Shown here in pieces: positions 25,601-37,455 of a DNA stretch of 64,000 nucleotides (the stretch's first letter is position 1; the number at the start of each line of letters is the position of its first letter). This stretch comes from Sclerurus mexicanus (taxonomy: Eukaryota; Chordata; Aves; Passeriformes; Furnariidae), in contig VWZF01002261.1 in NCBI GenBank assembly GCA_013396755.1, positions 2,255,087 through 2,319,086 on the forward strand, read 5' to 3'. The notes below the pieces were generated by a model, which searched no databases, was not told where the DNA came from, and saw only the letters and a program-made list of their open reading frames with translations. A program made the position numbers and the translations under genes.

Positions 25601-28600
25601 ACCTTTCTGGAATAATACTGGGTGTTCTTGCTCTGCTAGTCTTTGTACTGTTGACACTTAAAAGGTTTATTCCAAGGGTAAATCTAGATTTATAAAACAA
25701 AATAATAATAATCATTATAGTATAGGAATTGAGAGTACGGAGTGAGATTCTGACCTTGGTTCTGTGGCTGGGTGACTGCAGTGAAATGACTGGAGGATTG
25801 CTTGCGTCAAGTAAATATAGTTAGGTCAGAATCAAGTTCTCGTTAGCTTCCTCCTGGGTTTAAAGTGAACAGAAGATTATTGATGTACAAGATGTTGATT
25901 CTGAAACATGGATTATTTTCATTGGACTGAAGCTAAGCTTACTTTTGAACCTTTGAATCAGTCTAAATAAAAGTATAGTTTTAGTCACAACTGGGACAGA
26001 TTGTTTTCCATTCACCAAAGACAATTCATTGCAAGGCAGATGTGAATTTATCCTTTACCTTTACAAAGCCTGTGCATTCCCCTAGTATTACTGAGATATG
26101 TTAATTGGGAATACAAGGAATAGGCTTATACTGTGACATGGAGACATGATACAGAGATGCAGTCGCTCCACTTAGCACTGATACTATTTTGTTGTAGCGT
26201 GCAGGGGAAGTCTCAGTGCAACTCATAAGCCCTGTAGGTCTAAAGAATATCACGTCTGCTTTTGCCTCTGAGTTCCTATGTAAACAACGGTCCTGATGCT
26301 GACTTGAAATTTTTTGATTTTTTTTTTTAAGTTTTTTACCTTTTTTTTTTATATTTTCAGCACAGTACCTTCTGGATCTTAATGAGTGGCTGCTGTATGG
26401 CCTCTCTCTATTTTATTTACTCCTTCAAAGAGAATATGCAGTGGTTGTGGTCTGAACACAGAACCTACTTGTTGGGTAAGAAAACTATGAAAAAATGTGC
26501 TGCAGATTCTAGTTTAATTTAGTGGTCAGATCAATACCTGCCCATGAAAAAGAAAATCAAGTGACTCATTTGTCGAGTACATTTTTCTCCTTAAGCCATA
26601 GATGTTGAAATACTCCAACGGTTCCTTATCCACTCAAATGAGCATTTACTCACATTGTATCAATAAACAGAGTTTGATATAGTGGAGGAGCAGTTTTAAG
26701 AGCAAGTTTTGCCTGTATTATTTGTTCACTGATTTGCCATTACATACTTTCCCTGTCACAGCAAAAGGGCAGCCCCTCTGGTTTCTGCTTCTCTGGATGT
26801 GGGAACTGGATGCATAAATTGCCAACTGGAGGTGGCTGCAGGGGCTGACAAACCTATTGATCCTGCACCTGCCTCAGCATTGTCTCATGAGGTGAATTCA
26901 TGTGCAGGTCACAGCATTAGCTAAGGGTTGTTCATAGATCACCTCATGATCTCTGCACGCTTATAGAAATACAAAGCACATAAAACAATGCAACTATCTG
27001 TAAGACAACACGAGAATCAGCAGGCTGTACGTCACAGCAGTTGCAAGCTTTGTGAAGCAAACTGATGAAGTTCATGGGATACTTTGCATCTTTTTCTACA
27101 TGTCCTTCTTTTCTGTTCCTACAGGGTATTTTCTGGCTGTTGGGATTACCAGCTTTGCCATTTGCTATCAGCATGGGCCACTCACCACTGAACTCAGCAT
27201 AACCTTGTTCATGTGGACACTACAATTAACAGCCTTTGTCCTGATTTACTGTGGTGTCACCATACCTCAAGTTGCATATGCAGTGATAGCAGTCAGCCTC
27301 TGCTCCAAAGGCCTGGGTTACCCCCTTGGTGCTGCTTGCCACATAGCCAGGTTTGTATCTATTTGTGAATGTCCAGGACCCTGGGATCACCAGGAAATAT
27401 TGGAGGCTGATAATGAAAAAGACCCATGCACTTCAATAATGATTTAGGAATTTCTAGTACTAGTTCTTATTTTTGCCGGATGTAAAACTGCAGTAGAAAG
27501 GGTTTAAGACCCTGAGACAGAGGAATTATCTTCTGTTTGGCAGTTTTAAGCATGAGTTTTGTTCTATGGATAATGGAGAAATGTGACTGTGCTCTTAAGG
27601 ACAAATGTAGCACCTTCTAGTCTGCAGCATATGGCAACCAGAACATTTCTGTCTGGTTGATTAGACTGCAGCAATACTGCCTTGGCTTCACGTGTACTGA
27701 GAGAATCTGCAGGTAACTCGTATGGACTCTAGAGGATAAAACAGTGTACCATCACCGAGGAAGCAGCTGTTCAAGAGACACTCCTAGTGGGGCTGGATAA
27801 CGTAGAGGTCAGAGGATAAAATCACATGACCACAAAAACAATGATTTCCATTTAGTTTTCCAAGGTTCTTATCCCAAATGTATGTACCTCTCTTTGCTTC
27901 ATGGAAACAATCTGTTAGAACTATGGAGCTATTCCCCTGTGTTCCTAGAGCCCCATTTACACTGTCGGATTTGGAATGGGAACTGCTTGCAATGGGTAAA
28001 CTTTACTTTGCTAAGTATTTTCATTAGCAACATGGGAACAACATACTTGCTCATCCTTGGATTTGAAGCCTGTTTTATCACAAGTGCAGCATTCCAATGA
28101 GGATTCTAAAAAGTCTTGCCAATTTAAATCTGTTTTTTACCTTCAGTAATGGCATCCAGGTTCAGAGCCTTTAGTACAGCCTGTTCCATAGCTGTGGACT
28201 CTGCTGAACCACAGAGAATTAGGAAGAGGCAAAGGCTAGAACTGGCATAACCAAAATACTAAAACCCAAATGATTTTTCAGTCTTTTACACATTGTTTAG
28301 TTTTGAAGACCATACTGCTTTGCTCTTGTGCTCTTTTTACATGTTGAAGTGTGGACTGAATTAAAAGTTTTTTATTTTAGGTAGAATTTATCATTTCTTT
28401 TACACCAATTTTTGCCTGTAGCTGAGAAGCACCAGCTGTTTCAAAAGGAACATCAATACTTGCCTGACATAAGCAGGTTCAGCACACGCTGAAATCAGTA
28501 TGATGTGGCCACAAGTTCACAGAACACACCTGTTTTAACCTGAAACACTGTAGTTTATTTTCTGTGTGGCTCTCTTTTTTGGTTTTCATGAACTGATGCT

Positions 28601-31600
28601 TCCATAGAGAAATACAGCTCTACAGATCTCTCTTAGAATGATAAGGACTTTTTCTGTTTCAAAACACTAGGCCATAGCACCAAACTGTGAGGCCATGACG
28701 CCAGATACACAGTTCAGAGCAACATATATATCAAAGTAACTCAGAATCTTGCATTATTTGAGCCAGCAAGACCCTTACCATTTGACCTGAACAATGGCTA
28801 AGTTCTGTCTTGCTTTAGAGGCAAGTAAGGAGGAAAGTTTGATGCTGCTGTTGGAGCAGGTGTTTTTATGCAGAGCTGAAAGTTTTATGGGCATCCAGCC
28901 CTTGCTTATCTTAACTCATCACAACATTTAAATTGAAAGCAGTCGACAGAAGGGAACGGAACATGGCACACTTTCTAATTTATATCTAATTATATTATAC
29001 ATCGCTACGCAGCAGCTAAAAAAACCATCAGATTGTAAACATTTTGGCCTGAGACTACTCAGTTTTGTAATTTAAAGCAAGATTTAAGAGAAGCAATCTA
29101 GTAAACAACATGAACAACTCATAACAGGCTTAGAGCATTTCTTATCTTTGAAGTAGCATATGCAGACTGGGGTTTGATTCAGCCCATGTCTCTGCACAGA
29201 CACATTTTGCATTTTGCACCTAAAAATGGCTGAGCAAGCAGCCATCTATTTAATTCTATGAGATTTTAGTCCATGCATACACAATAAGGACCTGATCCTG
29301 TAAAGCTCATTTGAAGCTCGTTAAATACAATTATGTGAAGTTCTACAGCTTCAGTTAAGACCTAGGGTACACAGGGTAGCAAACATTACATACTTTGTCC
29401 TCAAATGCAAAAATGTAGCTTGTCCTCTTAAAAGGATAGAAGTGATTAATGCATGCTAATAGCAGGTAGTTGAGAAAAAGGGCAGATAATAATTATGTGC
29501 CTGAAGACTTCAGTAACACCAGTTGTTTTGATTTCATTCTAGAAAAATGAAGAATCACTTTAAATCGAAAAAGTTGGTGTTTAAATACCTTACTGAAGAG
29601 GAGTACCGAGAACAAGGTGAGACTGAAACCATCAGAGCTCTGGAGGAGCTGCGCTCATTCTGCAGGAGCCCCAGCTTCCCATCATGGATAGCTGTATCCA
29701 AACTGAGGTCCCCACACAGGTAAGGAAACCTGGCTCCTCTAAAACAGCAAATGTATTGCACAGACACTGTTCAGGCACTGTTTCAGATGTGTTTGTCTTG
29801 CATATCCTGCTCAAGACCATAGCCACACATCTCAAGGGTACTGCTGGTGGTGTTAAACCCCTGTTTGTTCCTCCTCGACCATAAATTACTCCCGAGAGTT
29901 TGCACACATTCACAGCTAAATCACAGTCATAAAACTGCCAGGCTTCCTAGAGTGCCTCTGTGAGCTCCTACTGTGACCCCAGTGTCTCTCTAGCCATTGA
30001 AATGGCCCTCCTTCAGGTTTCAGAGCAGTGCACTTTTTCATGGTGTCAAGTTGGGGCAGATACATACTCCAATATTACCTGTATTAAGCTCTATATCTGC
30101 AAACCTGGACAGTCAGGGAATCCTATTACTTGAAGTATCACTAAGAATACAGAGAAAGAAATCAATGCCTTGCATCTAGCAAATATAACAGGCACAAGAG
30201 CTATGCTATGTACAGCTTAAGAGACAAACTTAAGACAAATATAGGTCAGGAAGAGTCAGACAAACGAAGCCAGAAAACCTCACAGAATATAAAATTAATC
30301 AGTGTATTCCCATCAAAACCAACATTTCAAGATATCAGAAGCAGAGTTTCACATATTAGCCAGTCACAAAGACTTAGTTCTTGCCACAGAACCAAGTGTC
30401 ACAATTTTAAAAGAGCCTCAGTGAGCTTGGAATTTAATAAAAAACCAGTGAAAACCAGTTTCAGAACCTTCATCTTTCTTGGATGGGCATGCAGACAGCA
30501 TCTCTGCCAGGTTTTATAGATTTACAGCTAAACAGTCTTACTTTCTAAAGCTGCTTGCATTCTCTAGCATGATGGAAAGATGAAAAAGTGAAAGCTCACT
30601 GTAGTATTGTACAAAGAAATACTGCCAAATGCACAAAACACCTGAGACATATTTTCTAGACATCACTTTGTTAATATAATACTTATAAAGTATTCACTAG
30701 ATAAGAATACAAAAATTAAAAGGAGAACCAACAGATTTCAAGTTGAGTACCCTGTCAAGCTCCCATTAAGTATCAGACAGTAGTTCATCACAAGGCAAAC
30801 CTGTAAAACACAGCCAGCCCAAAGCTGTTCCCCATTTAGACTAACAGAGCTTCCAAGAACAGCATGGTGACAGCGTTCCTCTCACAGAAATGCTAAGCCT
30901 AAAATGTAAATTATTGATCAGTTTACCAGAACTCCAGAATGTAGCTGCATTTCCTCTTTCTTACATTCCTCTCATGCTGTCGACACTTACCCAGGTGTCA
31001 GAACTGCCATCTGCTTCCACACGCTTGCCAGAAACCTCCAGCTCCATTCTCTCTTCAGTGGAGTTGTCCACTGAAAGTAAGATTTGTGGCAAATGAAGGG
31101 ACAGTGCTGAGTTCATGCTATGTTCTGCCAGACCTCCAGTTTGGCGTTTACTTGGAGTAGCTGCCGAATTCCCAAGCCTGCAGATCCAGGTTCACCAAAA
31201 GCAGGAATTCTTTGGCAAGACTTGAGCTCTGCTTGCCCACAGTGTGCCTGAAGCACCAGAAGCAAGGTGATTGCACAGCAATGTAGGAATGCAGAGTTCC
31301 TGTGATTTTCCCTTTCAATAGCAATATCAACTTGCCTGAATTTTTACAGCCTTTGTCTCAAATATGCTGCAGCTCTAGTTTATTTTTAGAAGCTAAACTA
31401 CCACCTATCTCAACTGTACAAATGCTTACTCTGGATTACTCCATAAGCACTGACAATATGTGAAAATGAAGTTAGATCTTCTTGCTTAGTCACAAGACCT
31501 TGCATAATGGCCTCCAGAAGAGCAAAAGCTACTTCTATAGAAAAGACTGAAAAGATGAGGCAGGAAAATCATCTTTAGAGTTGTTGCCATTTGTTGTTGC

Positions 31601-31965
31601 AACTTCCCCTCACCTGCACTGCCTGTGGGCATGTCCTTAAAACATCTCTGCTTAAACAGTAGTATCCCCAGCATTTACAGGTTTGATTTTTTTTTTTTTT
31701 TAATTTCTCAGCTGATCACTTCTCCCTTTAAAAATTTGGCAGGTTTGCAGATTTTGTTCTGGGATTTCCCCACGTCTCACCTGCAGAAACAAAGGCATAT
31801 GAAGAGAAATACGGCATTGGGAGCTCCTTCCTGGAAGAGCAGCTCTTTGAGACAAGGCCACAGTCTGAGCAAGATGATCCAGCCAATTCCATCCATGAAG
31901 ATGAGGAGGATGAAGATGAAACTCATAAACGAATCTCATTTCCATACGCTACTGAATTGCTCTGA
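22492..31965 (+). CDS. NEMP2: NEMP2, nuclear envelope integral membrane protein 2 (exons 2-9, start missing)
   Basis: Eight exons (22492-22607, 24123-24351, 24526-24598, 25584-25677, 26361-26475, 27125-27350, 29543-29719, 31743-31965) join with GT-AG ends and consistent phase into 417 residues and a stop; numbering below starts at the Gly completed by exon 2. The order is that of the NEMP/TMEM194 family: a luminal Cys-containing N-terminal domain (about 1-115), a block of five or six hydrophobic helices (about 119-136, 143-165, 173-192, 208-226, 235-252, 255-275), then a soluble C-terminal tail with the family signatures LTEEEYREQGE, RALEELRSFC and SPHRFADFV and an acidic stretch near 396-403. 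I recall the NEMP1 tail as SPKRFADFV and the same gene order with MFSD6 in human; the N-terminal exon pattern and synteny favour NEMP2 over NEMP1. NEMP proteins sit in the inner nuclear membrane, and NEMP1 binds emerin and stiffens the envelope; NEMP2 is less studied. The signal-peptide exon is unresolved. Confidence 0.93.
22608..24122 (+). other. NEMP2 intron 2
   Basis: Noncoding by position. It contains an open frame of 176 codons (23204-23734) of unknown meaning, discussed among the findings. No repeat was recognised. Confidence 0.7.
24123..24351 (+). CDS. NEMP2: NEMP2 exon 3
   Basis: Acceptor ctttgcttccag|gtaaaa and donor cgagaaa|gtaagt, phase 0 in and phase 1 out. It encodes most of the luminal domain with ISEKSNCRNSETVFEF and several Cys residues (NCR, VCAV, ETC, DVCF) that could form disulphides in the perinuclear space. 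Confidence 0.92.
24526..24598 (+). CDS. NEMP2: NEMP2 exon 4
   Basis: Acceptor ttttttttag|tgctag and donor ctgagcag|gtgagt, phase 1 in and phase 2 out. The exon supplies the first membrane helix (KLLFLFVAGIFLFHF) and the family's N-SLSR turn. Introns 3 (174 bases) and 4 (24599-25583) hold nothing recognisable. Confidence 0.92.
25584..25677 (+). CDS. NEMP2: NEMP2 exon 5
   Basis: Acceptor ttctctttacag|gagtac and donor ccaagg|gtaaat, phase 2 in and phase 0 out. It encodes the second membrane helix (FFYLSGIILGVLALLVFVLL) followed by a basic KRFIPR turn, matching NEMP1's ...KFMPK. Confidence 0.92.
26361..26475 (+). CDS. NEMP2: NEMP2 exon 6
   Basis: Preceded by an unusually long T-rich tract from about 26310 and tattttcag; donor ttgttgg|gtaaga. 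Phase 0 in and phase 1 out. It encodes the third membrane helix (TFWILMSGCCMASLYFIYSF) and the loop ENMQWLWSEHRTYLLG. Confidence 0.92.
27125..27350 (+). CDS. NEMP2: NEMP2 exon 7
   Basis: Acceptor gttcctacag|ggtatt and donor catagccag|gtttgt, phase 1 in and phase 2 out. It encodes the last membrane helices with the family motif FAICYQHGPL and the TWTLQL-like segment MWTLQLTAFVLIYCGVTIP. The donor's +3 to +6 bases (ttgt) fit the consensus poorly; reading through would add an alternative tail ending at 27447. Confidence 0.92.
27351..29542 (+). other. NEMP2 intron 7
   Basis: A 2.2 kb AT-rich noncoding stretch. Near 29288-29325 the words 'gacctgatcctgtaaagctc' resemble part of an old amniote repeat (gatcctgcaaagcac...), but the match is short. 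Nothing else was recognised. Confidence 0.7.
29543..29719 (+). CDS. NEMP2: NEMP2 exon 8
   Basis: Acceptor tttcattctag|aaaaat and donor ccacacag|gtaagg, phase 2 in and phase 2 out. It carries the nucleoplasmic signature LTEEEYREQGETETIRALEE and ends in ...KLRSPHR split over the junction. Confidence 0.93.
29720..31742 (+). other. NEMP2 intron 8
   Basis: Noncoding by position, with no recognised repeat or RNA gene. A strong-looking acceptor with a long T tract ends at 31710, but using it puts a stop codon directly after the junction. The weaker ggcag at 31738-31742 is the one that keeps the conserved RFADFV reading. Confidence 0.7.
31743..31965 (+). CDS. NEMP2: NEMP2 exon 9 (last coding exon)
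   Basis: It starts after ttggcag and runs to a TGA at 31963-31965. It encodes FADFVLGFPHVSPAE, the EEKYGIG segment that matches NEMP1's EQEYGLG, and an acidic tail (EDEEDEDE) ending in YATELL. Confidence 0.92.
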
Positions 31966-34900
31966 GCTTTGGCAAATAACTAAAAAAGGGAGAGGGAAAA
32001 CACGCTTGTCCTAGAAAGGAAGGATACAGACTGAGAACTCACACTTGGTCATTTCCTGTGGTTGCTGGTGGACGAAGATGGATTTTTGAAAAAACTGTTG
32101 CCTGTATCACTGATGTTACCTGGTCAGAGCCACAGGAGGAGACCATTGGGCTGTTCAAGTGAAGAGGAATCCCGTACTATTGGCATTTCATCTGGGGAAG
32201 GAAATATTGTGTATTTCCAAGGAAACTACTGGCAGCAGCCGGCCCCACGGGGATGCCTTGTTTTACCAAGGATACTACCTCTATGAAACAGGGAATCTGT
32301 TTTGCCTCTTTCCATCTTCAAGTCCTCTGTGCTGAGCACTAGAGGGAGGAGAACCCATTTTTAATACTCCTCTTTTTATTAAGTACTCTACGTGTCAACA
32401 CTTTTATTAATGCTGTTAGAGTGCCAATAGACTGTTTATAGTTTTTGAGACTTTCCATAGGAGTTAAAGCAATTAACAAGGTTTGTTTGCAGTCCTGGCT
32501 GGACTTGCTGTCTTTTAGCTTCATTCTGCCTCTCCACTTTTAATCTCCCCTTACTCCTCAGAACCCTGCCTGACTTTTCACCCTCTGCCCATATTGCCCC
32601 ATTTTTGTTGTCTGCTCTAGTTAATACTGCATTTTGTTCTATGTCTTTATTTACATACTATTCTTCCCTCTTCTACAGATACTTCTGCTAAACCTTTCTT
32701 CAGTCCTCTGCTTTGCCATCTCTGACAATGCAGGTGATTGAGCAGAGGATTTTCATCCCCAAAGATATTTTTACTATTGCTTTCAGTTTCAGTGCCACCT
32801 TACCTCAGGCAGGCCATTCCAGGCCTCTCAACAGCCCAGAAAAGACCACAAATGCTGTTTCAGCTGCTTGGAGAAACTGCTGTCAGCAGGGCCAGAGTGT
32901 TGCTGCGACCATACAATTGGGAATGCAGATAATCCACATATAGCTCCGCTGCCCTCAGAGTACTCACTGAGTACTCAGTGGTTTGCTCATTCAATACAAA
33001 GCAGAAAGTTATTCCTGGCAAAATGAGTCAGGATACCTGGCTCCTACCTCCCCTTCTCCAGCCTTCTGTGGGACTTCTCACAGGAGGTCTGTGAGGAGGA
33101 AAAGACAGAAGGCAGTCAAACATCTTTCAGCTTATTTATTACCGAGTCCCAGGCTAGGGAGTACAGTGTGTACCCTCAGTTGATGCACCTGCAGAGGTCA
33201 TTTCCTTGTCTCGTTCTTTAGACTATCCCTATATTCTTCTTTCTCACCTTGCTGTTTTCCCTTACTGTCTTCCAAACTGCAGAAAACAAAAGACCATCAG
33301 TTCTGTCACTGATTTTACAAACCCACCAGGCATTGCCAGTGGTGGGAGCAGTTAGCACTCCAGAAGGGCGTGTCAGGCCGGGGTGTATTTGCTGTAGAAG
33401 GGGTATGTGTTCTTTGTAACAGATTCAGATGTGATTCAGATGTGCACGTGCTATCCTGGATTCTTGTCCATGGCTGCACAAGGAAGAAAATCTCTTACCT
33501 CTAACAGTGCTAAGAAGTGGCACCCATACCATGTTCCAAGAGCTTCTCTGTGTAACACAGGACTGGGAGTTGGTGCTCAAAAGCCTTACATGGTTCTTCC
33601 TCCTTTGTATTGCTTCACCTTGCTTCATTTTAAAAGGAACACTTCCACTTTACAGTAAAGTAACACTTAACACACTTTAGTGCCATAAATCTATAAGCAC
33701 CTATGCAGAATCTATAGCATGTTTAGCAGAGAGAAGCCCTGTCAAGCAGGTGATCCAAAATATACTCACTTGTTGAGTCCACATCATTCAAAAACAGAGC
33801 AGGAATTCTGTTCAGGAAGGCCACTAGCAGCAAGACTTACCCCATAGAGAGGCTGCTGCTACCAAATCCACAGCTAAATTGCCACCCACACTCCGGAAGT
33901 CAGGCTTGCATGGGGGGCTCTGGCACTAGCAACAGGGTGTTGCAAAAACAGAGGAAAGCCTCCCTGTCTTTAATGGTTGGAGAGAAAAGTGGAAACTCCC
34001 CATGAACAATTATAGTAGACTAAATTAGATGTATTTTACCTTTGCCTGTGTCACCATTGTGAAAATGGAGTACGTAAAATTATCAGAGATTAGCCAAAGG
34101 ATACTTGAAGAGACATCAATGTTAAATGTATTTTGGATGTGTTTTTCCAGTGCACTTCATAGTTAGCCAAGAACTCCCATCCTTGGAATTTGAGGCCAAG
34201 AGGGAGAACCACATTTTTCCAAGCTTAAACACACATATTTTCTGGATGTCCTCTCTTTACTGAAGTAGTGATGATTTTCCTTCCATAATATGGAGGTACA
34301 TATTTGTATGATACAAGTATATAATATGTATTGATATACAGTAACCAGATTATGCATTAAGGTATTTTACCTAAGCGATATGTTAAATGGAAAAGTTCTC
34401 CCAGTTCAGGTAATTACATGTTTTCAGACATGTCCTTTTTCTAAATTATTTAGAGCAATACCAGCTACACCTGCTTCAACAAGGAAAAAAAAATTAAAAA
34501 GAAGTAAAAATCAGCCCATGTTTTATGTACTTGTGAGATCCATCATTTTGCAGGGATGGATAAATACTATCTAAAGTAGAGCAGGAAATTACTAGATGCA
34601 TGCAAGACAGGAGTGCAGCAACATGAGAAAGGTGATGGCTACTTTAGTGGATAGCTGATAGTAACCTGAAAAATCATCCTGAGCCTGTTCCAGCACTGGA
34701 AGTATTTCATAAACAAAACCCACCTAAAGCAGCTGCTGTCACTAGAGCCTTTGCTGACAGTGAGTTCACTTGCACCGTACTCCTGTGGTATGTGGAGATG
34801 ACACAGGCTGACTGAAGCACAATTGCTAAGTACTGTCCACTGTTCTGCCGGAAAATCTGGGAACAGAATCTAGATGTTAATCCATTGCCCTGTTATAAAA

Positions 34901-35235
34901 GTCTTCCTTCCTTCACAAAGGATGCTACATTTATCTTCTGTTTCATGGTGTTTACAATGACGTCTTGCACACTTACGTATCAACCATTTTGCGATGCACA
35001 GTGGTGTGCACCCCTCACGTTCCTGGCCCCCAGAGAAGGGAATTGGTGCCTACAGTCAAGATTTTGTTACAAAACACTGCTTTAACACAGTAGTTCCCAG
35101 GCTCTTGGTTCAGTATCCTCCAGTGCCCTTAGTAAAAGGCCATTATCACTGAATTATTTTCAGTTCAGGTGGTTATGTTCACTGCTGACACTGTAATATG
35201 AGCAAATGAAATAAAAGTTCAGGTTGATACTATTA
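31966..35235 (+). other. Probable NEMP2 3' untranslated region
   Basis: No coding exon follows the stop. The first canonical AATAAA on the + strand that I find after the stop is at 35210, so the untranslated region may reach about 35235 (3.3 kb). A 16-base palindrome lies at 32965-32980. A shorter transcript ending at a variant signal is possible. Confidence 0.4.
35210..35215 (+). terminator. Candidate NEMP2 poly(A) signal
   Basis: Canonical AATAAA, 3.2 kb after the stop codon, followed within about 20-60 bases by T-rich sequence. It is the first exact match I see downstream of NEMP2. Confidence 0.4.
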
Positions 35236-35676
35236 AATACGTTATAGATATTTTATATTTCTTACTACAGTTTTTACAGTTTCACAAATATCAAAATCCA
35301 GATGTACATGTCCATTTTGCAACACAGAATGACTATACAATTTCAAAAAGAGCAGGCATTTCAAATACACAATTCTGAAGTGTAAACGTGTACAAGCTCT
35401 TCACTTCACAATCCAGGTGCTATGCAGTAGCAGCTGAGGTAACACCATACAGCATGAACTCAACAAATGGTTGGTTAGCCTCAAGATGATTTTTAGCATC
35501 CTTCTGTCCTGTCACCTGTTCAGTCTTTAGTCCTTCCCCAAGTTATACAAACATACAATAAATACATTTCTGATTTTAAAGGACACTTAGACAAGTCATG
35601 AGGATTTACGTGAGTACAGTACATATAAGTTCAAGTGCAAAAAGAGTAACTAGTGGCTAGTCATTGATGTTTCTTT

Positions 35677-35682
35677 TTATTG
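35677..35682 (-). terminator. Candidate distal MFSD6 poly(A) signal
   Basis: TTTATT on the + strand is AATAAA on the - strand, 1.6 kb after the MFSD6 stop. Use would end the transcript near 35655. Confidence 0.35.
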
Positions 35683-36969
35683 TCTATGGTGTTGGTCCCA
35701 GGCACTGCCAGAACGTGGGTTGTTCTAAAAGCACAGCTAAAGCACAGCTACAGGACACCCTTTCAGTCAAGATAACCAGATGTCACACTGGGTGAACTGC
35801 GCACCCCTTTTGCTGCTCAGCTGCTGCCATCTGCCCCTGCCTCCCCCTGAGCTCCTGCTGGCCTTGCCTCTGGCTCCCCACACAGTCCTACAGCACTCAC
35901 CTTCCCCATGGAAGGCCTGACACCTCACACGCATCTGACTTCAAGGAGGGTGGCTGAGCAATGCTCCCTCAGTCCCATAGGAACTGAGTGCTCAGCATCC
36001 CCCAGGAACAAGCTGTTAGTCTAAGAAAATGGGCCAAAACACTGTCCTGACTAAACCCCTCCTGACTCCTCCCTGAGCCCGAGGATTTCCCTCCAGCAGC
36101 AATTTTCACCATGCACCAGCACACAAGCTGGCTGCAGTTAGTATTGAGAAGCATAACAAAACATAAATCCAAAGTCCTCCAGTGTCTTGACGTTGGGCAA
36201 AGTAACTTCCTAAACATACTGCAGTTGAGTTGCGTTTGCTTTCTCCTGAGAATCACTCACTCCACTTGATTTCTGCATCAACTACTTTGCCCCTATAATC
36301 CTAAACATCTTTAGGTGATTCTTCCCTACCACCCCTCACCTTTCCTAGGCACTTATAGCTTACTGTTTTCTTAATAAATAACTACAGTAACTACACTGCA
36401 TTAAATAAACCCTTGTATAGATGATGAAATAAAAACCCAAGAAGACCGTGTGTCTATCAAAACCCCTGATCAATCTCAGGCTGTGCAATCTTGATCAAAG
36501 ATTCTTGTCTCAATACAACATCAAACCTAAAATTACCCAAACACACACAAACTCTGCCCAGTTTCAGGGCCGCAAGCGCCGAGGGTAACTTCTTCAGAAG
36601 CCTTTCTCCAGCTTTTGTGTTTCACTAAAACACCAGTTCAAAGCCTTTGCTTTGCAGAACTAAACCTTTATCTCAAACAAGAGAACATCAGCTTCAAAAA
36701 CATACTCCTTGAATATGTCTGTGGTTTACTTAATCCATCACCATACCATTAAGATACGCTTCCTAAAGCTACTCTGTTTCTGAGAAATCTTTACAGAGAC
36801 AGTTTCATGATGTTCCTATATTTGTTGGATCTGGTATTTTCTAATAGACTATTCAGGGAAACTGTTTCTCTCTTAGAAAAGCCTCTTCATTTTGATTTGG
36901 GAACAAATTCAAAGAAGAAAATTATCCAAGTCAGACACACTGTGCCTCAACAAGTGAGGAGTGAACTCC

Positions 36970-36975
36970 TTTATT
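36970..36975 (-). terminator. Candidate proximal MFSD6 poly(A) signal
   Basis: AATAAA on the - strand about 300 bases after the MFSD6 stop. It could give a short 3' untranslated isoform. Confidence 0.3.
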
Positions 36976-37272
36976 TCTACAGATTGCAAAGAAATCTCAT
37001 AGCACTTGACTCAGCTTTAGCAAAGCAGCCAAGAATTCTTCCTACCATTGTATCTGGCCATATCACTTCCCTCAAGAATTCCGAACTTTTGGCTTCCCTG
37101 CTCATGTTGCTCTGTGTAGTCATATGAATATTCTTTATATAGTTAAAAGCTTGCACTGCATCACATTATGATTGTTAAGATGAAGGAAGTCCTACTTTTG
37201 AGCTCCTACTCCAGCGTTTCCCAGGTGAGAAGCAGAATTCCATGCACTGGATTTGATTAAGATGAGTGCATC

Positions 37273-37455
37273 TCAGGGCCCTGCAGCAGCAGGCTGAGCA
37301 TCATGATCCAACACAACACGGTTGCCATCTACTTGGGAATCTGATGTTGCTGTAGGTGTTGATGCTGAACAATTTCTGGACTGCCCAGAATCTGTCAGGT
37401 TTTGGGGTTGTCTTGCTGAGCTGGCTGATGAAGCACTGCAATTCTCATTGATTTT
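37273..37455 (-). CDS. MFSD6: MFSD6 last coding exon
   Basis: Acceptor tctcttcag|aaaatc on the - strand, phase 0, with a TGA at 37275-37273. It encodes 60 residues beginning KINENCSASSASSARQ, a low-complexity cytosolic tail rich in Ser, Gln and Asn. It is identified by correct phase, a good acceptor and the total length expected for MFSD6; the tail itself is poorly conserved, so this is the least certain exon. Confidence 0.82.
   Translation of the reverse strand, partial: KINENCSASSASSARQPQNLTDSGQSRNCSASTPTATSDSQVDGNRVVLDHDAQPAAAGP

Larger units (their letters stand above)
35236..37272 (-). other. Probable MFSD6 3' untranslated region and tail-to-tail spacer
   Basis: This region follows the MFSD6 stop on the - strand and shows no coding exon. 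AATAAA on the - strand occurs at 36970-36975 and 35677-35682. A TATAAA variant at 35252-35257 would carry MFSD6 up to the NEMP2 end. Confidence 0.4.

Noticed and set aside
31688..31712. T-rich tract and CAG just before NEMP2 exon 9 as its acceptor
   Set aside because: Splicing there gives an immediate stop in the required phase; the acceptor ending at 31742 restores the conserved RFADFV sequence.
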